Shown here piece after piece: positions 1 to 4,129 of a DNA stretch of 11,328 nucleotides. Positions within the stretch are counted from its first letter, which is position 1; each line of letters starts with the position of its first letter. The notes beneath the pieces were generated by a model, which did no database searches, was not told the origin of the DNA, and worked only from the letters and a program-made list of their open reading frames with translations. Location of the stretch: NCBI GenBank assembly GCA_003135495.1, contig PLBX01000477.1:272-11599 (forward strand). The letters run 5' to 3'. Source of the DNA: Acidobacteriaceae bacterium (GTDB lineage: Bacteria > Acidobacteriota > Terriglobia > Terriglobales > Acidobacteriaceae). Made by a program: the position numbers and the translations under genes.

Positions 1-131
1 TCCCCCGGGTTAACGTCCGGATGATACTTGCGAGCAAGCTTCCGAAACGCCTTCCGGATGTCATCCGTTGACGCCGACTTCTTTACTCCCAACACACCGT
101 AATAATCTTTATCTTGAGTTTGCGTAGCCAT
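1..131 (-). CDS. dnaJ: DnaJ-family (Hsp40) co-chaperone, N-terminal part only
   Basis: Hsp40 co-chaperone that delivers substrates to DnaK and stimulates its ATPase through the J domain, in the cytoplasm. Only the first 43 codons are present; the gene runs off the left edge. Reading the minus strand from ATG at 131 gives a J domain start: a DYYGVLGV segment at residues 9-16, a helix II with basic residues ([12 protein letters not shown], 25-36), and the diagnostic HPD tripeptide at residues 37-39 followed by VNPG. HPD is the part that contacts DnaK. There is only a weak purine-rich stretch (GAAGAA) about 12 nt before the ATG. It lies in the same orientation as dnaK, but separated by a terminator, a small gene and a 347-bp repeat-rich spacer, so it probably has its own promoter. 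Whether it is full DnaJ (with zinc fingers) or a CbpA-type protein cannot be told from this fragment. Confidence 0.93.
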   Translation of the reverse strand, partial: MATQTQDKDYYGVLGVKKSASTDDIRKAFRKLARKYHPDVNPG

Positions 132-193
132 CTAGATGATTCTTCAATTTCACAAGACTATATCGAATTAGTCTCCGACGGGAATATCCAATC

Positions 194-249
194 TTAAATA
201 GAACCAGTTAAATAGAACGAGCTAAATAAAACGAGTTAAATAGAACGAG
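194..249. repeat. Four tandem copies of a 14-bp A+T-rich repeat in the dnaJ leader
   Basis: Four head-to-tail 14-bp units at 194-207, 208-221, 222-235 and 236-249, consensus TTAAATAGAACGAG. The first copy differs at one base (CCAG end) and the third at two. They sit in the spacer upstream of the dnaJ-family start, on its probable transcript, where they read CTCGTTCTATTTAA. There are no spacers between units, so this is a tandem repeat and not a CRISPR array. The edge of the last unit (245-249) is also the outer arm of an adjacent hairpin. Confidence 0.85.
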
Positions 250-274
250 GTCACCGGAAATCCAATGACCTCGT
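245..274 (-). other. Hairpin in the dnaJ upstream region
   Basis: Perfect 9-bp inverted repeat: ACGAGGTCA at 245-253 and TGACCTCGT at 266-274, with a 12-nt loop. Read on the minus strand, the stem is followed by TCTATTTAA, so it could act as a weak terminator for transcription coming from the upstream small gene. It could instead be a structured element at the start of the dnaJ 5' leader. Which role applies cannot be decided from sequence. Confidence 0.55.
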
Positions 275-283
275 GTAATCGAA

Positions 284-313
284 ATAACATTTAATCCACT
301 AATTCCAACTCAA
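284..313 (-). promoter_or_regulatory. Possible promoter for the dnaJ-family gene with an exact HAIR half-site
   Basis: On the minus strand a TTGAGT -35-like hexamer (313-308) is followed after 18 nt by TGTTAT (289-284). The -35 lies inside CTTGAGT (314-308), which is exactly one arm of the HspR operator consensus. The second arm at the expected 7-nt spacing matches only 3 of 7 positions, so HspR control here is only a suggestion. A transcript starting here would have a leader of roughly 145 nt carrying the hairpin and the 14-bp repeats. Confidence 0.28.
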
Positions 314-326
314 GATGAAAGCACTT

Positions 327-516
327 CCCCGTGCCCCCTGTGAAACCTCCGTGCCCTCTGTGGTAACGCTTTTTTCCCTAACCTCAGTTCACCACTTCCT
401 TAGCCTGCTCATCCACCTCAACCCCGTGCCCCCTGTGAAACCCCCGTGCCCTCTGTGGTAAAGCTTTTTTCCCTAACCTCAGTTCACTACTTCCTTAGCC
501 TGCTCATCCACCTCAA
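327..516. repeat. 95-bp tandem duplication covering the end of the small gene
   Basis: Two adjacent direct copies, 327-421 and 422-516, identical except at three positions (348/443, 367/462, 393/488). Each copy contains two GTGCCC(C/T)CTGTG motifs 20 bp apart, a CTTTTTTCCCTAACC stretch, and the last codons plus stop of the 479-658 gene. The distal copy (327-421) therefore carries an orphan duplicate of that gene's 3' end that is not attached to a reading frame start. It looks like a recent local duplication. Confidence 0.93.
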
Positions 517-658
517 CCGTATAAGCCTCAAACGGAGAAGCATCGATTGACACCGGAATCTTCTGCAGCCCCGTCTCCGTGGGCGCGTAGCAAAACCACC
601 GCCCCTCTTCGGCCACGAAGTTCACAAAAAACATCTGTCCATTCACTTCAAATCTCAA
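479..658 (-). CDS. Small conserved-looking hypothetical protein, 59 residues
   Basis: Minus-strand frame of 59 codons from TTG at 658 to TGA at 479-481. The product begins (M)RFEVNGQMFFVNF, has an EEGRWF segment near residues 17-22, then PTETGLQKIPV, and ends in an acidic tail (EVDEQAKEVVN). The alternation of hydrophobic and polar residues with aromatic positions suggests a small beta-rich fold. No membrane segment or signal peptide is visible. TTG is chosen as start because AGAGG lies 8 nt before it and the in-frame sequence upstream has no ATG, GTG or TTG before a TAA. A shorter start at Met9 is possible. I do not recognise a named family, although it resembles short hypothetical proteins I associate with acidobacteria. 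It follows dnaK but lies beyond dnaK's terminator, so it is probably transcribed separately. Its last 12 or so codons are duplicated downstream. Confidence 0.68.
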   Translation of the reverse strand: MRFEVNGQMFFVNFVAEEGRWFCYAPTETGLQKIPVSIDASPFEAYTVEVDEQAKEVVN

Positions 659-697
659 TTCGTTTTCCTCTTTCTGGCCCGTATAAAAATTGCGCCA

Positions 698-711
698 TAC
701 TTATTTAAGTA
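698..711. repeat. Short A+T-rich palindrome upstream of the small gene
   Basis: TACTTA-TT-TAAGTA, a perfect 6+6 inverted repeat with a 2-nt centre, between the dnaK terminator and the TTG start at 658. Its position about 40 nt before the start would suit an operator or part of a promoter, but at this length it could be chance. Confidence 0.35.
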
Positions 712-718
712 AGATGCA

Positions 719-745
719 AATGGGGGCGCATCTAGCGCCCCCATT
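719..745 (-). terminator. Intrinsic terminator of dnaK
   Basis: Inverted repeat with an 11-bp stem (arms 719-729 and 735-745; core GGGGGCGC paired with GCGCCCCC) and a 5-nt loop. It begins 21 nt after the dnaK stop codon. On the minus strand it is followed by ATTTGCATCTTACTT, a broken U-rich tail. The strong G+C stem and its position make Rho-independent termination of dnaK very likely, although the U tract is not ideal. Confidence 0.85.
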
Positions 746-766
746 CGTCTCATTGGTGGAGCCCGC

Positions 767-2710
767 TTACTTTTTGTCTTCAACGTCCACGTACTCAGCG
801 TCGATCACGCCTTCGTCCTTCTTCTGGCCAGCGCCATTGCTGCCCGGAGCCGCGCCCTGTCCATCCGACGGACCAGCACCAGCTCCAGGACCTGCGCCCG
901 GCGCAGGCTGCGAAGCCTTGTACATCTGCTCCGCCAGCTTGTGCGACGCCGTCGTCAGCTTCTCGCGCGCCGAATCCATCGCCGCCTTGTCGCCGCCTTC
1001 GATGGCCTTCTTCGCGTCCGCCACTGCGTTCTCGACATCTCCACGCTCGCTGCCCGAGATCTTGTCGCCATGCTCCTTCAGCATTTTCTCCACGCTGTAA
1101 ACGAGAGAGTCGAGCTGATTCTTGGCGTCGATCTCTTCGCGCCGTGCCTTGTCTTCTGCCGAGTGAGCATCGGCTTCTTTCGCCATCCGCTCCACCTCTT
1201 CTTTCGACAAGCCTGACGACGACGTAATCGTGATCTTCTGGTCCTTGCCCGTGGCATTATCTTTCGCCGTCACGTTCAGGATGCCGTTCGCGTCAATGTC
1301 AAACGTCACTTCAATCTGCGGAATCCCGCGTGGCGCCGGTGGCAATCCCGTCAAATGGAATTTCCCCAGCGTCCGGTTCTGCGCCGCCAGAGGACGTTCC
1401 CCTTGCAGCACATGCACCTCAACCGATGTCTGACTATCCGCCGCCGTAGAAAACGTCTCCGTCTTCTTCGTCGGAATCGTAGTGTTGCGCGGAATCATCG
1501 GAGTTGCCACTCCGCCCAAAGTCTCGATCGACAGCGTCAACGGAGTCACGTCGAGAAGCAGCAGGTCTTTCACCTCGCCGCCCAACACGCCACCCTGAAT
1601 CGCCGCGCCAATCGCCACCACTTCATCCGGATTCACGCCCTTGTGCCCTTCTTTTCCAAACAGATCTTTCACGATCTGCTGAATGCGAGGCATGCGCGTC
1701 TGTCCGCCGACCAGCACAACTTCATTAATCTTGCTGGCGTCCACGCCCGCATCTTTCAAGCACTGCTTCGACGGTCCAACCGAGCGCTGCAAAATATCTT
1801 CAATCATCGATTCGAGCTTCGCCCGAGTCAGCTTGATGACCAAGTGCTTCGGCCCGCCTGCATCCGCCGTAATGAACGGCAGATTGATCTCCGTCTCCAT
1901 CGTGGTCGAAAGCTCAATCTTCGCGCGCTCCGCCGCATCACGCAGACGCTGCAAAGCCATCTCGTTCCCCTTGCCGCGCAGATCGAGTCCTTCATTCTTC
2001 TTGAACTCATCAATCAGCCAATCCACCAACCGCTGATCGATGTTGTCGCCGCCCAGGTGCGTGTCGCCATTCGTAGCCTTCACCTCGATGACGCCTTCGC
2101 CAACTTCGAGCACCGAAATATCAAACGTGCCGCCGCCAAAGTCGTACACGGCAATCGTCTCGTCCTTGCCCTTGTCGAGCCCGTAAGCCAAAGCCGCCGC
2201 CGTAGGCTCGTTGATAATTCGCTTTACGTCGAGCCCTGCAATCTTGCCCGCATCTTTCGTAGCCTGGCGCTGCGCGTCATTAAAGTAAGCCGGAACCGTG
2301 ATGACAGCCTCAGTCACTTTCTCGCCGAGATAATCTTCCGCCGCCTTCTTCAATTTCTGCAAAATCATCGCCGAAATCTCTGGCGCGGTGTACTTCTTCC
2401 CCTGCGCCATAACCGCGACGTTGTCGCCGTCCCGCTCCACCTTATAAGGGACCATCTTCAATTCTTCGCTAACCTCATCAAACCGGCGTCCCATAAATCG
2501 CTTGATCGAGAAAACCGTGTTCTCCGGATTGGTAATAGCCTGCCGCTTAGCGACCTGCCCCACAAGCCGTTCCCCAGTCTTGGTAAATCCAACCACCGAA
2601 GGCGTAGTCCGCCCTCCTTCTTCATTCGGTATAACCTTGGGCTCTCCACCCTCCATAACCGCCACGCAGGAGTTCGTAGTGCCTAAGTCAATTCCAATAA
2701 TCTTCCCCAT
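767..2710 (-). CDS. dnaK: Molecular chaperone DnaK (Hsp70)
   Basis: Cytoplasmic ATP-dependent Hsp70 that binds exposed hydrophobic peptides and works with DnaJ and GrpE in folding, refolding and heat-shock control. The 647-residue product has normal DnaK length. The nucleotide-binding domain spans about 1-380, with the phosphate-1 loop [10 protein letters not shown] (5-14), phosphate-2 loop DFGGGTFD (190-197) and adenosine motif [11 protein letters not shown] (331-341). The hydrophobic interdomain linker [10 protein letters not shown] is at 381-390. The beta-sandwich substrate domain (about 390-505) includes [14 protein letters not shown] (471-484), followed by the helical lid. A Gly/Ala/Pro-rich disordered tail (601-630) precedes the conserved EGVIDAEY ending. 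All key motifs are intact. The start is fixed by GGAGG at 2718-2722, 7 nt before the ATG. The promoter carries an HspR-type operator, and a terminator follows the stop, so it is probably monocistronic. The DnaJ-family gene further on is its functional partner. Confidence 0.99.
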   Translation of the reverse strand: MGKIIGIDLGTTNSCVAVMEGGEPKVIPNEEGGRTTPSVVGFTKTGERLVGQVAKRQAITNPENTVFSIKRFMGRRFDEVSEELKMVPYKVERDGDNVAVMAQGKKYTAPEISAMILQKLKKAAEDYLGEKVTEAVITVPAYFNDAQRQATKDAGKIAGLDVKRIINEPTAAALAYGLDKGKDETIAVYDFGGGTFDISVLEVGEGVIEVKATNGDTHLGGDNIDQRLVDWLIDEFKKNEGLDLRGKGNEMALQRLRDAAERAKIELSTTMETEINLPFITADAGGPKHLVIKLTRAKLESMIEDILQRSVGPSKQCLKDAGVDASKINEVVLVGGQTRMPRIQQIVKDLFGKEGHKGVNPDEVVAIGAAIQGGVLGGEVKDLLLLDVTPLTLSIETLGGVATPMIPRNTTIPTKKTETFSTAADSQTSVEVHVLQGERPLAAQNRTLGKFHLTGLPPAPRGIPQIEVTFDIDANGILNVTAKDNATGKDQKITITSSSGLSKEEVERMAKEADAHSAEDKARREEIDAKNQLDSLVYSVEKMLKEHGDKISGSERGDVENAVADAKKAIEGGDKAAMDSAREKLTTASHKLAEQMYKASQPAPGAGPGAGAGPSDGQGAAPGSNGAGQKKDEGVIDAEYVDVEDKK

Positions 2711-2772
2711 AAGCCATCCTCCATTAAAATAAGTTCTTTAAAATCAATAAACTAACAGTTGCTCTGTTCGTC

Positions 2773-2802
2773 ATCCTATAACTTGAGCGAATCACTGTCA
2801 AG
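2773..2802 (-). promoter_or_regulatory. dnaK promoter overlapped by an HspR-type (HAIR) operator
   Basis: On the minus strand a perfect -35 TTGACA (2801-2796) is followed after 17 nt by TAGGAT (2778-2773, 4 of 6 to TATAAT), giving a start near 2766 and a leader of about 55 nt. Overlapping it is CTTGACA-N7-GCTCAAG (2802-2782). The HspR-associated inverted repeat is CTTGAGT-N7-ACTCAAG; here 11 of 14 arm bases match with exact 7-7-7 spacing. In HspR systems (Streptomyces, Mycobacterium and others) the MerR-family repressor, helped by DnaK, blocks dnaK transcription at such sites. The position over the -35 and spacer fits repression. hspR itself is not in the window; it may lie beyond dnaJ. Confidence 0.72.
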
Positions 2803-2874
2803 GTTTTAGATGCCATTAGAACTGAAGAAGATGCGAAGGTTTATGCCCAGCTTTCCGCAGGGATAGGGCTCGCG

Positions 2875-2905
2875 TACGGACGGACGCATTCGTCCGTCCC
2901 CCGTA
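2875..2905. repeat. Strong hairpin element in the dnaK-antitoxin spacer
   Basis: Perfect 9-bp stem GGACGGACG (2878-2886) and CGTCCGTCC (2891-2899) closing a 4-nt CATT loop, extended by TAC/GTA (2875-2877 and 2903-2905) after a 3-nt bulge. There is no T-run on either side, so it is not a typical intrinsic terminator. It looks like a dispersed intergenic hairpin repeat. Confidence 0.6.
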
Positions 2906-2931
2906 GACCAGATTTCTAGTCGGTTAGCGTT

Positions 2932-2993
2932 GTCATCCTGAGCGAAGTCGGATCACGCGCGAAGCGCATGATCCGGCGCAGTCGAAGGACCCC
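2932..2993. repeat. Dispersed-type repeat with nested imperfect palindrome
   Basis: The segment begins GTCATCCTGAGCGAAGTCG and ends GTCGAAGGACCCC, the two halves of a repeat I associate with intergenic regions of acidobacteria and some other environmental bacteria. Between the halves is an imperfect palindrome (2949-2975): CGGATCA / TGATCCG arms, a C-A mismatch, then GCGC / GCGC around a GAA loop. It probably belongs to a REP-like family. Together with the neighbouring hairpin it accounts for most of the 442-bp spacer between dnaK and the antitoxin gene, in which I see no gene. Confidence 0.6.
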
Positions 2994-3050
2994 TACCATA
3001 TGCCCACCAGAGGCGGCGCCATCCAACAACGGCGAAAGAAGAACTTCCCA

Positions 3051-3084
3051 GTGTCCTCTGTCCCCCCGTGCCCCCTGTGGTAAA
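3051..3084. repeat. Further copy of the GTGCCC(C/T)CTGTG repeat
   Basis: GTGTCCTCTGTC at 3051-3062 and GTGCCCCCTGTG at 3068-3079, followed by GTAAAG. This matches the paired motifs at 331/351 and 426/446 in the tandem duplication about 2.6 kb away, including the downstream GGTAAAG. It is therefore a dispersed repeat and not only part of the local duplication. Confidence 0.6.
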
Positions 3085-3152
3085 GATGTGGACGTTTGCC
3101 GCGAGAAATACCCCATTTGTGCACCTACCGCGGCCAGAGCAAGAACCCACCC

Positions 3153-3449
3153 TCACTCCCCCGCCTTCTTCCGCTCCTCGCTCATCGCCTTCCGCAGAGC
3201 CTGGTTGATGCGCGTCTGGTACCCTTGCCCACTCCGCTGGAACCATGCCAGAACGTCGGCGTCCAACCGCAACGTCACCGGCCTCTTCACCGGCTTGTAC
3301 ATGCCGGCCCACTCCTCCGGCAGGTAGCGCGGACGCCTCCTGCCCGAAAAAGATCCCGCCGACGCCTCGATTCTCGCCACTCTTTTGGTCGCTCTACGCG
3401 GTGCCTTCGCACGCTTCGTAACCCGTTTATGCCGCTTTGGTTGTGTCAT
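3153..3449 (-). CDS. BrnA-family antitoxin (ribbon-helix-helix type), without a BrnT partner
   Basis: A 98-residue DNA-binding protein of the BrnA antitoxin type. Residues 56-89 carry the family hallmark: a strand RPVTLRLD (56-63), then DVLAWFQRSGQGYQTRINQA (65-84), the characteristic 'dVLaWFk..G.GYQtRIN..LR' region. BrnA normally neutralises the BrnT ribonuclease and represses its own promoter. Here no BrnT frame lies upstream (3450-3640 is promoter and parS) or downstream (repeat spacer), so it is an orphan. The N-terminal 40 residues are unusually basic (repeated Lys/Arg, e.g. KRHKRVTKRAKAPRR at 5-19), unlike the acidic N-terminal part common in BrnA. The ATG at 3449 is preferred over one at 3476 because the latter would overlap the presumed -10 region. 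No Shine-Dalgarno is visible before 3449. It may regulate other genes or be a relic of a lost pair. Confidence 0.85.
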   Translation of the reverse strand: MTQPKRHKRVTKRAKAPRRATKRVARIEASAGSFSGRRRPRYLPEEWAGMYKPVKRPVTLRLDADVLAWFQRSGQGYQTRINQALRKAMSEERKKAGE

Positions 3450-3450
3450 A

Positions 3451-3490
3451 TTGTATGTACAAAAATATACTAGCACAAATACACGTACAA
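3451..3490 (-). promoter_or_regulatory. Probable promoter and operator of the BrnA-like gene
   Basis: On the minus strand TATATT (-10, 5 of 6 to consensus) lies about 13 nt before the ATG, so the mRNA would be nearly leaderless, in keeping with the missing Shine-Dalgarno. Between the -10 and the ATG is an inverted repeat TTGTA-TG-TACAA (3451-3462), and a second GTACAA lies at 3485-3490. Such repeats at the start of the gene fit autoregulation, which is known for BrnA. The -35 is not convincing. Confidence 0.42.
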
Positions 3491-3506
3491 TGTTTCACGT
3501 GAAACA
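3491..3506. promoter_or_regulatory. parS: parS centromere site (ParB-binding), perfect 16-bp palindrome
   Basis: TGTTTCACGTGAAACA, a perfect 8+8 palindrome identical to the canonical chromosomal parS described for B. subtilis Spo0J (TGTTNCACGTGAAACA) and conserved across bacterial phyla. ParB loads here, uses CTP to spread as a clamp, and with ParA and SMC directs origin segregation. The site is intergenic, between the divergent antitoxin-like gene (3449) and the 82-codon gene (3643), and adjoins the antitoxin promoter. parS sites cluster near oriC, so this suggests an origin-proximal position. parA and parB are not in the window. Confidence 0.88.
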
Positions 3507-3572
3507 CTTCATTGGAGGCAAGAGAACCGCGCGCCAGCCTGACTCGAGCGTTCGCGCACACAGTGAGCCCGA

Positions 3573-3601
3573 TTGCACAGTTTCATCGACGACCCTACTG
3601 T
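3573..3601 (+). promoter_or_regulatory. Weak candidate promoter of the 82-codon gene
   Basis: TTGCAC (3573-3578) and TACTGT (3596-3601) separated by 17 nt, 42 nt upstream of the ATG at 3643. Each hexamer matches the sigma-70 consensus at only three positions, so this is a guess based mainly on spacing and place. Confidence 0.22.
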
Positions 3602-3642
3602 TAGCCTTCGCTCATACGCCCTACATCCCAACCAGGAGCAGC

Positions 3643-3891
3643 ATGACTGAAAAGCTAACCACCACCCTCGCCGGAACGGTCGGAAAGATCATTAAATCGC
3701 CCTTTGTGGGCGAGCCGGAGAAGGCACAGATCGTAGTCGAGGGCGCGGATCACCTGTACAAAGAGATTCGCATCCACAATTTATTAACCTCCGAAAATGG
3801 TGTCGAAGTCAGATTGAAACCAGGCGCCAAAGTCGAAGTCACAGTCACAGTTCATGCCGGCCCAGAGGCAATCACCGAAAAGAGCTCTTGA
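3643..3891 (+). CDS. Hypothetical protein, 82 residues, probably beta-rich
   Basis: Short protein starting MTEKLTTTLAGTVGKIIKSP and ending PEAITEKSS. The middle (AQIVVEGADHLYKEIRIHN, 28-46) and the end (VEVRLKPGAKVEVTVTVHAG, 54-73) show alternating hydrophobic residues, which suggests several beta strands in a small barrel or sandwich. There is no signal peptide or membrane segment, so it is probably cytoplasmic. The start at 3643 is chosen because AGGAG (3634-3638) lies just upstream; the frame is open further upstream but that stretch contains parS and has unprotein-like composition. I do not recognise a named family. It is divergent from the antitoxin-like gene, with parS between them, and it precedes the outer-membrane operon by 238 bp in the same direction. 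Function unknown. Confidence 0.8.
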   Translation: MTEKLTTTLAGTVGKIIKSPFVGEPEKAQIVVEGADHLYKEIRIHNLLTSENGVEVRLKPGAKVEVTVTVHAGPEAITEKSS

Positions 3892-4013
3892 AGCTATCCG
3901 TTCTTCCTACGCAGCCTCCGCCTGGGGCCGCAATTCGTGCGCCGCGGCAGCCTCTTCCAGACCGCTGACGAGCAGGATCAAATAGATTACGGGATATGGA
4001 CACTGCGTCCAAC

Positions 4014-4040
4014 ATCTCCTGATGCTGTAGCATCAGAGAT
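4014..4040. repeat. Palindromic hairpin between the 82-codon gene and the Omp85 gene
   Basis: CTGATGCT-GT-AGCATCAG (4019-4036), a perfect 8-bp inverted repeat, extended by ATCT / AGAT (4014-4017 and 4037-4040) after a single bulged C at 4018: 12 pairs in all. No T tract follows on the plus strand (GCTTACGG). It may be a terminator of the 82-codon gene that needs Rho, or an operator for the outer-membrane operon starting 90 bp downstream. Confidence 0.55.
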
Positions 4041-4129
4041 AGCTTACGGCGGTTTGGGAGATCTGACATTCGCCTTACAGAAGGCCTGCGGCATGACGTA
4101 CCTCCTAAAGCCGGATCGTCCTCCCCACT

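Noticed and set aside
194..249. CRISPR-like array
   Set aside because: Units are 14 bp and contiguous without spacers; no cas genes are nearby.
690..1433. Several plus-strand frames over the dnaK 3' part (690-1100, 941-1216, 1230-1433)
   Set aside because: All are antisense to the conserved dnaK coding sequence and carry no family signal.
1355..2686. 443-codon plus-strand open frame
   Set aside because: It lies wholly antisense to dnaK; the product is rich in Arg, Leu and His with no recognisable motif, a typical shadow of a high-GC gene.
2711..2802. CIRCE (HrcA) operator upstream of dnaK
   Set aside because: No TTAGCACTC-N9-GAGTGCTAA-like repeat is present; the inverted repeat found fits HAIR instead.
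2916..3473. Overlapping frames in the repeat spacer and opposite the antitoxin gene (2916-3116, 2953-3312, 2968-3327, 3096-3473)
   Set aside because: They cross the palindromic repeats or overlap the BrnA-like gene antisense; composition is not protein-like and no start with a ribosome site is seen.
3450..3476. Upstream ATG (3476) for the antitoxin-like gene
   Set aside because: The extra nine codons cover the likely -10 and the TTGTA-TG-TACAA repeat; the next ATG at 3449 gives a better-placed protein start.
3385..3642. Upstream extension of the 82-codon gene to 3385
   Set aside because: It would translate through the antitoxin gene and parS; AGGAG and the recognisable protein start are at 3643.
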